Source of the DNA: Saxidomus purpurata
Lineage: Eukaryota; Mollusca; Bivalvia; Venerida; Veneridae
Direction of reading: 5' to 3'
DNA length: 64,000 nucleotides
Assembly: GCA_022818135.1 (NCBI GenBank)
Contig: JAFMSR010000014.1
Span: 38,381,252-38,445,251 of the forward strand
Positions 12,723-24,419 of this stretch are shown here, piece after piece; position 1 is the stretch's first letter, and each line of letters starts with the position of its first letter. The notes below the pieces were generated by a model. That model searched no databases. It was not told the origin of the DNA and was given only the letters and a program-made list of their open reading frames with translations. The position numbers were made by a program, and so were the translations under genes.

Positions 12723-13297
12723 ACTATGGAAGGGAATCACCGCAATAAGTCTATGGGTCTAGATGACATTCTTATTTATGAACATTACATCCTCATTTGT
12801 CTTCTTTCTTACATCTTACATGCATGTGACATCTCATGTGTCATTCGTACGAGTGCATGTTATATGATGCTAATTTCATGTTTCTTTCTTCCACATGCAT
12901 GTTTCTTCTTCCACTTGCATGCATCTTTATTTCACATGCCTGTTATATATTTGCTATTTTCTGTTGTGCTTGTGCTGCTTTCTTAGTAATGATGCATTTG
13001 TACTTTCGATTAGTCCGTTATGCGTCATCGCATGTGTCGTTTTTTTAAGTGCTTGCTGTATGTTGCTAAAAGCATGTTACTTTCTTCCAAATACATGTTT
13101 CATTTGTACTACTGACTACTCTATTATTGAAAATCTCCGACATGAAAAAGTAGCAGATATACGTTGTACAAAATAACAAACTTGTCATTTTAGTAATTAA
13201 GTTCTTATTCCAGGGAGATAACCGCGTACGAGGTGTAGCTGAAATCCGAAAAGAGCTCTTTTCGCAAAAAGAGAATTTCACATACGAAAAGAGGATT
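12723..13297 (+). repeat. ~0.6-kb repeat, forward member of an inverted pair
   Basis: Starts at TATGGAAGGGAATCACCGCA and ends with the 18-bp palindrome CGAAAAGAGCTCTTTTCG and CACATACGAAAAGAG. The same two ends occur in reverse at 18388-18995. The middle is rich in CATGCATGT and differs between copies. Three overlapping ORFs here are hydrophobic by composition and are not credible genes. Confidence 0.7.
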
Positions 13298-13310
13298 TTT
13301 TGGTTAATTG

Positions 13311-13424
13311 ATAAAAAAAGTCAATCCATTGAAGTTGTAGGTTAGTATAACCTAAGATGACGAAAAAAAAGTCAATCCATTGAAGTTGTAGGTTAGTATA
13401 ACCTAAGATGACGACAACCTTTAA
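13311..13424 (+). repeat. 51-bp tandem duplication
   Basis: TCAATCCATTGAAGTTGTAG, followed by GTTAGTATAACCTAAGATGA, occurs at 13321 and again at 13372 without visible differences. Confidence 0.85.
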
Positions 13425-13539
13425 ACGCATGACCTTGTAGTGGAAGTTTGTATGTTTTCCTACTACCTCAAATGTAATTTAACCGGGAGTGAAAGCAGTT
13501 TTACCTGGTACGAAAAGAGGATTTTCCCAGGAATACACA

Positions 13540-13682
13540 ACTCCCAGCTGGCTGGTTATTCGAAGCTAGCTGGATATTCGTTTTTCGACTTTCGAATACC
13601 CAACTCCCGGTTTGCTGGGTATTCGAAGTAAGCTGGGTATTCACCATACGTGTAGCGAATACCCAACTCCCAGCTGTCTGGG
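13540..13682. repeat. Palindromic GAATACCC/GGGTATTC cluster, left part
   Basis: Repeats built from GGGTATTCG and its complement CGAATACCC around CCAGCTGG. Continues at 14881-15150 across the inserted foldback element. Confidence 0.8.
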
Positions 13683-13684
13683 TA

Positions 13685-14878
13685 CCGTATTTCCCCGCCT
13701 ATAAGGCGATCCGCTTATAAGACGACCCCCCTACTTTGCCATGGAAATTGTGTGGTTTTTGGATAGACTCATTTATAAGACGAGGCAATTTTTTAAGTGA
13801 GTCCAAGTTTCTTTATTTTGATCAAGTTCGGATGATTTATTGAGCTAATAAGTTAATTTTTTAATCGCCGATTTTTTTTAAGTTTTATAAACCAAATTGT
13901 GTATTGTCAATTCGGATATTGATTTTTGGTGACACTTTGAGACGATAATTGCATAAATATGTGTCATTGGCTGATTAATCAACTATGAAAACATATGACA
14001 GCTTGTATATAATGATTAAGTGTGCCGAGGATCCCCAAAAGGTGCAACAATTACGTCGTAGTTTAAGAAAAAAATGAGCGACATAGAAATAAAGTCAGTT
14101 AAAAATATTTTTTCATTCCCATTGTTACAATTTCTTGGAGTAATCACAAAATGAATGCCAAAAAATGCAAAGTTTCATATTTATAATTAAATGTTGACAA
14201 AACAACTGCGGCGACGAATTTTACAAAGAAAAACTTTCGGCCTTTTGTCTAAGCCTCTCACCCCTTTTTTCTTTTAACAACGACGTAATTGTCGCTAATT
14301 TTGGGGATCCTGGGCACTCTTAATAATTATACACAAGCTGCCAGATGTTTTCATAAATTGATTAATCAGCCGATGACACGTATTTACCCTACGCAATTAT
14401 CGTCTCAAAGTGTCACCAAAAATCAATATCCGAATAAACAATACACAGACTAGACGGTTATCGGTTTTCTTTACAATTAACACTTGGTTAAACGCTTGAT
14501 TCAGGAACCAATTCTCGGCCGCTTATATCATACCGGAAAAAAACAAATATGACGGAAAAAGTCGGCACCATTTATTTTCGTCACGTTTGCCTTCAGATTC
14601 TTGAAATGATTGCAAATGGCGACATTTGCGATCGTCTGCGGAGGTGAGTTAACACAATAACGTAATTCGCCAACGTACGGTACCGGTAATTGTTTGACTG
14701 TCGTCTGCTGATAGACACTCGCGGTACGACATTCGATATTGCCGATTTCATCACAAATGTATCTAGGATTGATTTTTATTTTTGGTTGATTCTCGTGGCC
14801 TCTCTTATAAGACGAGGACCCCACTTTGAGGCAAAAATCGGGACTTTATTTCCTCGTCTTATAAGCGGGGAAATACGG
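13685..14878. mobile_element. TA-flanked foldback DNA element
   Basis: Terminal repeats CCGTATTTCCCCGC (13685-13698) and GCGGGGAAATACGG (14865-14878) are perfect inverses and are flanked by TA, as in Tc1/mariner/pogo-type insertions. Inner arms at ~13860-14060 and ~14280-14460 are long imperfect inverse copies of each other (CATATGACAGCTTGTATATA against TATACACAAGCTGCCAGATG), with a ~200-bp loop. No transposase is visible. The insertion splits the palindromic GAATACCC cluster. A partial second copy ends at 57114. Confidence 0.75.
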
Positions 14879-14880
14879 TA

Positions 14881-15150
14881 TTCGAATCTAGCTGGGTATT
14901 CGCTTTACTTTTTGCGAATACCCAACTACCAGCTGGCTGGGTATTCGAATCTAGCTGGGTATTTGCTTTACTTTTTGCGAATACCCAACTACCAGCTGGC
15001 TGGGTATTCGAATCTAGCTGGGTATTCGCTTTACTTTTTGCGAATACCCAACTACCAGCTGTCTGGGTATTCGAATCTAGCCGGATATTTGCTTTACTCT
15101 TTGCGAATACCCAAATATTCAAATCTAGCTTGTATTGAATACCCAATAAC
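14881..15150. repeat. ~63-bp palindromic tandem repeat, right part
   Basis: Three to four units of ~63 bp. Each has CTGGGTATTCGAATCTAGCT and GCGAATACCCAACTACCAGC, so both strands carry the same phrase. The overlapping ORFs at 14690-15166 and 14859-15278 simply translate this repeat. Confidence 0.85.
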
Positions 15151-18100
15151 CAATCCCATCTTCTAGCTAACTTCACTGACCTGCATGATAACGCGGTATT
15201 TGAGTGACTGTTACGTGAAATATTTTGTCTGTCCGTCCGTCCATATAATTCAGTGCCTGCAACAAACAAAAAATACAAACATTGATTGTATGTCGTCGCT
15301 AAGTATTAGGTGATAATTTTAAAATTATATAATTTTAACCTGTATAAAATGAGAAGGGTGATTTTGTAGAATGAAATTTCAGCTGTGGTCAGGCGCAATG
15401 AACAAATTGAACAACTTTATATATATCTATGTGTTTTCTATAGGAAAAAATGACAATGTGGACTTCAATATTCTGCCTTTGTGACTAGTGCAGATCATGA
15501 TTTGTTTGCCATTTCGCCACATTGCCCTTTGTTAGCATTACAAAAAATGGTGTGCGCGGAGAGTTGCTGTTTCTGAAGAACATTTGCTTTGATGCTTCAA
15601 CTTCAGTCAGAATGAGCAGTGTCCAGTGTCAAATGCAATACTAAGAGAGTACTTCAGCACCAAGAAAGTCGCACTGTATAGTACGGTTGATGGGGATTGT
15701 TTATTCAATGCCGTGTCTACTCTTGTCGCTGACAATGGGGATAATTCAACGCCAGTCAAACAATTACGTCAGCCACCCAATGTGACCTTTTTACATTAAA
15801 AAAAATATTTTGCTAAAGCAGGCATGATTCAGGTAATATTTCAAAATAAGTGGTTTATAAAATATTTTCATCAGTATACTATACAATGTATACATTAGAT
15901 ATCCGTTTCTAAGTATGGAAAAAACAATGATCGAACAGGTTTCCTGAATCACACACCTGTTTTATTTGCTAGTATTTGTTGCATACAATTATTTCTATAA
16001 TGTTGACATTTGGTGAATTAAGTAACAGCTTTTCTTCTGTTCTTAAATCAAAGGACTGAAAGTTCTGGAGGATCGATTGCCTCCAAACAACACAGTCTGC
16101 ACACATACATGTGTAAATATCAGGACAACATAGACTGTGCACATACATGTGTGAATATCAGGACAACCCTTGCACGAGTAAAGTTATAAACTGGAGACAC
16201 AACTGTCCACAAATTTTGACCTTTCACCATTTGTGTAAACTACTTTTGAGATAGGAACCCATGTGCTTACTTTATGTCATTCAGTGACTATGTTCAACTA
16301 CCCTATGAAGTATTAAGCTGTGAATCGTAACTGAGAAATGGATTTTCACAAAACTGAACTGAAAATTTATGGTCATTTTAATGCCATTCAAAAGTTATGG
16401 GATATGCCCATAAGGTTGATTGTATTGTGCCAATTAATTCGGATTTAACGTCGCACCCAACAGCTAAGGTCATATTGCAACTTTCGGCTTTCATGGAGGA
16501 GGAAGACCCTGGGTGCCAACTCCCTGTACCAGAATTTGGGGGTCATTTAGAAATTCCGAGGGTCATACCCTTTATTGTAAAAAAATAAAAGGCATGACTA
16601 TATGTTAAAGAAGTTTTATTCAGTTTACTTCTGTAAAACTGCATGTGATACATCACAAAATGGTGGGTAATCAAATGGTTGGCAAGACAACAGGTGTTTC
16701 TCTTGGATGCTTTCCATTTTGTCACTGCATCTCAAAAATCAAATTTGTCCACAAAGCGAATTTTTCATAAGTGCATTCAACCATAGACATTAAACTTGGA
16801 TATTATTTGGCACACTTAAACCCCTTTAATACGGGCGAAGCCCGACCATAGGTAAACGTATGTACGAGTATTTAATTGAATACTGAAAGCAATAAAATTA
16901 ATGAATTCACGATTACCCATGGAAGATTTCAATTTGTCCGCACCCATGGACGATACGATAACATACTTATAACGATGCACCGTCTGTACGCAATCGCAAC
17001 GTCTTGGCAGAATGAAGGGTAAGGGAATTTGCCGAAGACTTCCAATTGCGTCTACAGGTACTCTGTTGTTGTTGTCATTAAATGTCTGCAATTTTTGTGT
17101 TTGAAAACGCAACACTTCAGCTTTGTACTTTGAAATGTAAAGAGATCCTTTTTATACACATTCCTAAAGTCTGATGCTCTTTCTTGTGACGCCATTGAAA
17201 TGACTACAAAATGATCATTAAAATCACTCGGAAAGACGTTTTTGCTTCCCCTACTAAGGTTCGTCCACCATCTCTTATTGTGCGTCTACAATCTATGATG
17301 ACGGTATCATAAGAATCAACACACACAAAAACGCAATGGTACAAAATGCGGGTCGATCCGAAATCAGACGACAATGACGACGGAATAGGGTCAAAATTAG
17401 ACATATCCCATACCGGAAGCGTATTTTATCAACAATTTATCTTGCATTTGGAAGCGTTTTGAGAGGTTTTGAAATGTTGTTTTTGTAGTAATTTGATCAT
17501 ACATATTTTAATTGCGTCATAGAAGACGTTCTTTGCTGTTTCTGTTGCATCATTGACAAAATGAGTGCGTCAAAACCACAGAAAACACGCTCTCGCGGAA
17601 ACACTGAATTTAGTGTATCTGGTGTAGCGATACGTATTTCACGGGTCTTACATTTCTCATGTCACACCGGTCTGACGATAAAAACCGCGTAGGAAAATAG
17701 TTCTATACAGAACATATACCTTTAAGTCACAAATAATATGAAAAACAACAATATAATACTATGCTATTCTGAAATGTTTTGATAATATTTAGATCTGTTA
17801 CTATATAATTTTTAAAACAGAGGACAGCATAATTCGTAACAACAGAATATATGGAACTACTTGTTTGTATGTAAAGAGTTCGGCCGTAAGGAAGCTATAC
17901 TCTGTTAACTTTGGATCCGATTGAATAAATCAATCGGTCCAAAAAGACACAAAAATACAAGATTTTTTATTCAATTTATGCCATCTGTGATTATGGTAAC
18001 TTTATATTTCCTCGCAAATCATTAATTTCGGTCGGGAAGGGAGGTTTTTGGACCTCACCGGGTGTTCAGAACACCGACTCAATAAATCTATGTCCTATTC

Positions 18101-18387
18101 AACTGATCAAATTTTCTTTTATTTAGGGGACTAGGGCGGGCCATGATCAGAGCGCCTCCCAGTGGTGTGGCCTTGATGCAGATGGATAATACTATACCAG
18201 TATTGAAAATATTTATATCTTTAACAATAAAGTGTTTAAAATTGGCTGACTGGCTGACTGACTTTCGTCATTTTTCCTTATACAACATAATTCTATTTCA
18301 ATCTGTTACAATTCGAACATTGTGACACACACGTTAATATGTGTTTATTTATCCATTTTATTCACCAGTAACAGAATAATAATCTCT
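15151..18387. other. Mostly unique spacer
   Basis: Apart from the OTU fragment I see little. 16430-16520 contains TTTAACGTCGCACCCAACAG, which resembles a dispersed repeat end. 17911-17940 has a CCGATTGA-ataaa-TCAATCGG hairpin. The minus ORFs at 16816-17115 and 17204-17404 lack domains; the latter has an ATG soon after a GC-richer patch and could be a 5' exon, but nothing confirms it. Confidence 0.35.
15599..15799 (+). pseudogene. OTU-type cysteine protease fragment
   Basis: A reading frame without a usable start codon runs from 15599 to a stop at 15797-15799. Residues ~36-45 read TVDGDCLFNA, the signature around the catalytic Asp and Cys of OTU deubiquitinases. The preceding residues (AILREYFS, then VALYS) fit the family's N-terminal helix and strand. 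A possible splice acceptor (ACTTCAG) is at ~15600-15606. After VKQLRQ the similarity stops, and the catalytic His region is absent, so this is an isolated exon or a truncated copy. OTU domains occur in cellular enzymes and in some animal Helitron/Helentron proteins, and I cannot tell which source this is. Confidence 0.55.
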
Positions 18388-18995
18388 TTTCGTATGTGAA
18401 ATTCTCTTTTTGCGAAAAGAGCTCTTTTCGGATTTTAGACCAAGCCTTATGAAAGCGCCATCTGGTATCATAATATGACCTACCGTATTCGTGTTAATGC
18501 CATTCTTGTAAGTGCATACTTTGTTCATCTTAATTCTTGACCACAAATGCTTTATACCATAGTTTCACTTAATATTATCACGAAAGCCCTTATTTATCAC
18601 CAGAATATGCATAAACAAGAAGATTGTAGCATTTTAATAAAAGACCCAAAAAACACATGGGAAGATAATTACATGCAAGGTATCGGTAAATAAGACAAAT
18701 GAGGATGCAACATTCATGAATATAATTTTGAGGGTAAAGAGGTAAGATGAATGAAATCATAATGTAAACATAGAAGTAATCAACACATGCATACACTACT
18801 AAATAACAAGCATATAACATGCATGTAGAAGAAAAAAACATGAAATTAGCATCGTACAATATGCACTCGTAAGAATGACACATGAGATGTCACATGCATG
18901 TAAGATGTAAGAAAGAAGACAAATGAGGATGTAATGTTCATAAATAAGAATGTCATCTAGACCCATAGACTTATTGCGGTGATTCCCTTCCATAC
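18388..18995 (-). repeat. ~0.6-kb repeat, reverse member of an inverted pair
   Basis: Reverse-orientation copy of 12723-13297. Both ends match (CTCTTTTCGTATGTG... at the left, GCGGTGATTCCCTTCCATA at the right) while the CATGCATGT-rich core differs. The ORFs at 18590-18883 and 18799-18993 are translations of the repeat. Confidence 0.7.
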
Positions 18996-20305
18996 ATTAC
19001 TTAAAAGATTGAACTACCTTGTTTGTAGTTTTCGAAAATATCTTCACGTTAAAATAAACCTCATTGTGTATGGGCGCGGCCAGGACTTCGATAATTTGGT
19101 CAAGTCAATCGGTCAGGGTCGTGCCTTTGACGTTTTTGATGTTGCAAATCATGTTACCCAACCCACTTCGGCAATAAGCGGATTCTACTCACTTGTTCAA
19201 TTATGCAGTTTTACAGTGATGTCATGTGCAAAATACATGATCTTAATTTGTTTCATGTTGAAACTGATCAATATTTTATCACGTTTGAAGTTGATTTACT
19301 TGTATTTCGAAAGGAAAAACAAGCCACTAACGTCTGTCCAGTTCAGCAAAATTTATCGAGAAAATGTTTACAGTTGCACCGTGCGATAGGAGGTAACAAA
19401 AGCCGGTCTCCGGCTTCGGTGGTCTCGGAAATGATCTGTGTAATAATTAGCCATGCAATTATTTTTGCAAAATATTTATTTTTTAATGCATGACCATCTG
19501 TGACTTTTGTAAAGAGTCTTCAAAAATATGTACCGATCGACGATTTCCGCATTACAAAAGATTTCAGGAAAAAATAGGTCTGTACTACCATATTTTTGTT
19601 AAATTTTAAAATTAAATACATTTACAAATTTCATTGCGTTATCATTAAACTTGATTTGTGTGGAGTGAGTGGAAATAACGTGACTTTTATTAATTCTGAG
19701 AAAAAACGTAAATGACTCCATTGAATGGAGTCACTTTGCGGCCGTTTGGAGTGGAAATTTCGATCGCGGGACTTTACGTTTCTCTGAGTATTTTGGAGTG
19801 ACTTCGAGTGAAAATATTTATTAATTAAAATGTTGGTCAAATACACCTGTAAAAGCGACCTGTTGAATTCACAAAGATCATATCAGACATTGTCGCCGAC
19901 GTATTTTCGTTGGTAATCGCCGCTACTGTATACTATCACAGCGTTATGTTTTTGTTTTATTTTTATTGTTTCGAAAGTATTAAGTTAATTTTTATCAGAA
20001 CCTAAAATATTTATCACCTTAATGTTGATTTAAAATATTTGTTTCCATTAAAATTCATTAGTATTTGTCACTCACGATAGGTGTGAAAATATGGCCCTTC
20101 ACAAAGGATGAGGAAACTAATCCCAGTCAATTTTAAGTTTGTTTGCAAATCGAAGCTGTGTGACACTGCTGCCTGAGTAATGTTTGTTAATTTGTGAATT
20201 TATCAATTAACATTTAAAAAGTTCCAACTGTTCATTATTTAAAACAAAACGTTCTGTTTTTAAGAAAATCGCGACTTTCCAGCGTGTCCGGTTTTTTGTC
20301 ATTTA

Positions 20306-21514
20306 TTATACCCCCACAAAACGAAGTTGGGGGGGGGGGGTATATAGGAGTGAGCTTGTCGGTTGGTCGGTCGTTCGGTCGGTCTGTTGGTTTTATGGTT
20401 TCCGGATGATAACTCATGAACGACTTGACCGATTTAAATAATATTTGGTACACAGGTTGCAACATAAAAAAATACAGGTCAAGTTCGACTTTGGGGTCAG
20501 TAGGTCAAAGGTCAAGGTCACAGTGACCCTGAACAGTAAAACCGTTTCAAGATGATAACTCATGAACGACTGGACCAATTTAAATAATTTTTGGTACACA
20601 GCTGTAACATCATGAAATACAGGTCAAGTTTGACTTTGGGGTCAGTAGGCCAAAGGTCAAGGTCACAGTGACCTTGAACAGTAAAATGGTTTCCGGATGG
20701 TAACTCATGAACGACTTGACCGATTTAAATAATTTTTGGTACACAGGTGCATCATCAGAAAATACAGGTCAAGTTCGACTTTGGGGTCAGTAGGTCAAAG
20801 GTCAAGGTCACAGTGACCCTGAACAGTACTCATGAAAGACTTGATCAATTTAAATAATTTTTGGTACACAGATGTAACATCATGAAATACAGGTCAAGTT
20901 TGACTTTGAGGTCTGTAGGTCAAGGTCACAGGACTCGGAACAGTAAAACGATTTCGGATGATAACTCATGAACAACTTGACCGATTTATATTACTTTTGG
21001 TACACAGCTGTAACATCATGAAATACAGGTCAAGTTCGACTTTGAGGTCAGTAGGCCAAAGGTCAAGGTCACAGTGACCCTGAACAGTAAAACTGTTTCC
21101 GGATGATAACTCATGAAAGGCTTGACCTATTTAAATAATTTTTGGTACACAGGTGTAACATGAAATACAGGTCAGGTTTGACTTTGAGGTCTGTAGGTCA
21201 AGGTCACATGACTGGGGAACAGTTAAACGGTTTCCGGATGATAACTTAAGAACGCTTGGGGCTAGGATCATGAAATTTGATAGGGAGGTTAGTGATATTA
21301 ACATGTTTGAAATAAACCTATTAAATTTAATAATAATCCATACTTTCCAACCTTACATATTTTGTGTGCTATTAAAACAATACATTTACACAACTTATTG
21401 TATAATAACTGAAATGTATGTCCTTGTGGCCATTCCTTTCTTATGGTTGCCATACTTCTGTGACAAAGCTGTATTGTGGGGGTATAATTCGTCACTCTTG
21501 TGACAGTTCTAGTT
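20306..21514 (+). mobile_element. Family C HINE-like element, full length
   Basis: 5' TTATACCCCCAC (20306-20317) and 3' GTGGGGGTATAA (21476-21487) are a perfect 12-bp inverse pair. Next to the 5' end is a GGTTGGTCGGTCGTTCGGTC microsatellite. The interior has about six ~145-bp monomers: AACTCATG recurs at 20411, 20557 and 20702. The 3' end has the hairpin GTCAC-tctt-GTGAC (21491-21504) and then AGTTCTAGTT. Each intact monomer carries TCAAGGTCACAGTGACC. Non-coding. Confidence 0.85.
20515..21079 (+). promoter_or_regulatory. Four ERE-like palindromes in the family C array
   Basis: AGGTCACAGTGACC occurs at 20515-20528, 20660-20673, 20805-20818 and 21066-21079. It equals the canonical oestrogen-response-element palindrome GGTCAnnnTGACC. 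Each copy is preceded by AAAGGTCA/TCAAGGTCA, the extended half-site of ERR/SF-1-type receptors. The sequence match is direct; any function is inference. Confidence 0.5.
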
Positions 21515-21639
21515 GTTTCAGGAACTGTCAAAGCCAACGTTTTTCCAGTATCAATTCAACCGCTATTTAATTTAATGAATAACCTTTGCCAAATAAATCA
21601 TTTTTACAACCTCTTTTAATCATAAAGATAAAGCCGCAG

Positions 21640-21829
21640 GTGTCACAAGATCAAAGAACAATCGCCGACGCTACATTGTACATGCGAGCTTTCTTTGATC
21701 TTAGTGAAGAACATGGCATCAAAAAGACCGAGATATTTGACAGTTTGAGACATGTTAAAGTAGCTCTAGACAATAGTCTGATAATTTTGGATTATAAATA
21801 TAATAGTTTTGGAATAGATAATGTTATGA
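21640..21829 (+). CDS. Candidate internal exon of an unrecognised gene
   Basis: A 190-nt open segment is bounded by an acceptor (AAAGCCGCAG|GTG) and a strong donor (ATGA|GTAAGT). It starts in phase 0 and ends in phase 1. It encodes 63 residues with an acidic/hydrophobic helix-like pattern (MRAFFDLSEEHGIKKTEIFD) that I do not recognise. The second copy of the surrounding repeat (60495-60640) keeps the acceptor and donor contexts but has in-frame stops. The exon may therefore belong to a multicopy element or a duplicated gene. The polypyrimidine tract is short, which lowers confidence. Confidence 0.35.
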
Positions 21830-22401
21830 GTAAGTTTTATTTTTGGTGATACAATATGTTGAACACACTATACAAATGTTAAATTTAATATGCATGCAAC
21901 ACAAAAACAATTCACGTGTATACACATTTCTACCGAACATAATAAATTCGATTTTATGCCCCGTAAACCCGTTCATTTACATATAAAACCACTCGAAGTG
22001 CCGTGATTTTACTCCCGCCAATGCGCCGGATTTCACCTGGCTTTCAGAAATGAATTGTCCGTCGTACATCGGCGTGCCCAACAGGTCAAACACCACTATT
22101 TTGTTTAACGTCGAGACTGCGGAGTCGGACCGGCGGCAATTATAAAAATAAAATGTCATTTCATAATCTTATTTTTATTCTACTTTTTCAAAAAATAGGA
22201 CCGGCGGTCCCGTAAACCAAGAAATATAAAAACTCTGGCCTTAGTATCAATCTTAAATGAAAGATTATGAAATGTTACAGATCCCTGAAAAACATTTTCT
22301 AGGAAATTACATGATGTTTTGCTAGAAAGTAAATTGAAGTGCTACAGCATTTCAGTTTGAGGCTATGTAGGTATCAGCCTACTAACTTTTTACTTTGTTA
22401 A

Positions 22402-22924
22402 AGGTCCATTACTAAGACCAAATCAAATTTTCTTTTTAATCCTGCATTGTAACAGGCGTCTTTTCAGATGGAAATTATGACATACTGCATCGAATGTGAC
22501 CATATTGTGTTGAAAATTTGAGTTTAACAAAAGAATTAATAAATTATATTTTGCATTTTCAAAAACGAAAGTAGGTTTTCCAGTTTTCAAAAATCTTTGT
22601 AATTTCCCAAAAATCTCGCAGAGGCTGTAAATAGGTTGTATATGAATAAGCATGCCTATTTTTAAATAAAATTGAAAGAATTTCACTTCCAATGATTTGC
22701 AGTGTACATTTCTGACTGTTGACAACATGCAATAAAGCAAAAGTAGGACAAAAAGACCACCCAGGTCAATCTAAGGAAATACAGAAACATTCACTTGTTT
22801 TTCTGCAGCAGTATTTCAAACAGGAAAATACTCCACGGCTATTGTAAAGTTTTAGAAGCCAGTTTCAAACTGTATTTCCCTGTTACAATTCCAGAAAATT
22901 CAATTTGGTATTAGTAATGGACCT
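22402..22924. mobile_element. TTAA-flanked MITE
   Basis: Left end AGGTCCATTACTAAGACCAA (22402 on) and the right end ending in TTAGTAATGGACCT (to 22924) are 22-bp inverted repeats with one mismatch. TTAA is duplicated at 22398-22401 and 22925-22928. TTAA duplications are characteristic of piggyBac and Kolobok-type transposons. The 105-residue minus ORF at 22423-22740 lies inside it and has no transposase motif. Confidence 0.8.
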
Positions 22925-22928
22925 TTAA

Positions 22929-23430
22929 GTCATTCTGCTCTGCTGCAAATTTTACTACTGTTTTATACTTTATTTCATTATATATTTATAAATACTAGTC
23001 AAGGGGCATGGGGTGCATTAATAATTCACCGATGTACTAATTTAACGTGCATGAATTTATCAGAGGCGTAAAATCTGTATTTGTACGCCTGTAATTCTTT
23101 TTCAGTTGAAAAAAAATTACGCCTAATTAACATATTACGTGCCATTTTGACGCCCGTATTACGTGCCATTTACGGTTGGTTTACGGGTGTAAAACTAAAT
23201 ACTGCAATCACTTTAGTCAACTTGTGGCATAATTCTATTACGGGCGTAAATTTAAAAATATTTCCGCCTACTTTACGACTGTAAAATTTCGTACAGGAGT
23301 CAGGGCCGTGAGTGTAGCGGTGCCGTAATACCAGCATTTTCATTCGATTTTGGCTAATTCCTGCCTAGATTTTTGCTTCTATTGTTGATTTTAGCCTTTA
23401 GTTTTATGTTTATGTATTAGTATGTCGTTT
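22929..23430. other. Spacer with ACGGGCGTAAA-like repeat
   Basis: 23040-23300 contains several TTACGGGYGTAAA-type motifs, possibly related to the repeat at 11390-11800. No gene seen. Confidence 0.4.
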
Positions 23431-24239
23431 TTTAGCTCGACTTTTCGAAGAAAAGGGTAGCTATCCTACTCGCCCCGGCGTCAGCGTCGGCGTTGGTGTC
23501 ACACCTTGGTTAAGTTTTTCGTACCTCCCACTTTTTTTCAAAACTATTAGAGGTATGGCTTTAAAACTTACCATACTTGTTTACCATCATAACCTCCATC
23601 TACAGACAAGAGTACATAACTCTGTCAAGATTTTTGACAGAATTATGCCCCTTTTTTACTTAGAAAATACATTGAATATGGGTAAAATCCACTTATTGTC
23701 TTAACCCTTTGAGATATTGCTTTGAAACTTTGAATGCTTGCTTAAATCATTACCCCCATCTGTAGGCAAGAGAAGGTAACTCTGTCAGGGATTTGTTTTA
23801 AAAATTAAGGCCCTTTATCGACTTAGAATCTTGGTTAAGTTTTTCGTACCAGTCCACTTTTTGACTAAACTGTTTGAGATATTAATTTGAAAGTTGGAAT
23901 ACTTGTTTACCATCATGATCCCCAAACATGGGCAGGAGAAGGTAATTCTGTCAAGGATTTTATTTGAATTATGGCCCTTTTTGACTTAGAAACTCAGTTA
24001 AAATTTTCATTCTTGTCCACTTGTTGACTTAACTATTTGAGATATTACTTTGAAAGTTGGAGTACTTATGTACCATCATGAGACTTATCTGTAAGCAAGA
24101 GAAGATAATTCTGTGAAAATGTTTATTGATTTGTACTTAGAAATTCCTAGTTAAAGTCTTGTGTGCCCTTTACTGTCAAAGTTTTGTTTATTGGCAAGCA
24201 CTAAAAAGTCGAGCGCGCTGTCCTACTGACAGCTCTTGT
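23431..24239 (+). mobile_element. Family D HINE-like element, second full-length copy
   Basis: Same ends as the copy at 1662-2642: TTAGCTCGACTTTTC at the 5' end, AAAAAGTCGAGC at the 3' end, hairpin GCTGTC-ctact-GACAGC and TCTTG. The 5' microsatellite GGCGTCAGCGTCGGCGTTGG is diverged. It is shorter than the first copy because it has fewer internal monomers. Here it sits in unrelated sequence, which confirms both boundaries. Confidence 0.85.
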
Positions 24240-24419
24240 TAGAATTGATTTCTTCAACGGCAACTGAGAGCGAGCAGTTTTAAATGAAATTGTCTATTAT
24301 TTCACGAAACTTTCATGAAACCTAAAATTTAAGTGTTTAGATGCATGATGTTTCCGTAAGGGACTATGCTAACATCATAAAACATATAATACACATCATT
24401 ATTTTCATAATGATGTCCG

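Larger units (their letters stand above)
19640..22145 (+). repeat. Dispersed repeat segment, copy 1, interrupted by family C
   Basis: Collinear with 59600-60850. Shared landmarks are CGCCGA..TATTTTCGTTG and AATCGCCGCT, then AAGTTCCAACT and AAATCGCG, then AAAGCCGCAGGTGT, and finally ATGAGTAAGTTTTATTT. In this copy a family C element lies between the second and third landmarks; in the other copy it is absent. The segment includes the exon candidate at 21640-21829. Confidence 0.65.

Noticed and set aside
12621..13176. Three overlapping hydrophobic, Cys/His-rich ORFs resembling membrane proteins
   Set aside because: They translate a CATGCATGT-rich repeat core that differs from its partner copy at 18388-18995; no conservation of frame.
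14690..15278. Overlapping 139- and 158-residue repeat proteins
   Set aside because: Both strands are open only because the 63-bp unit is palindromic and a multiple of three.
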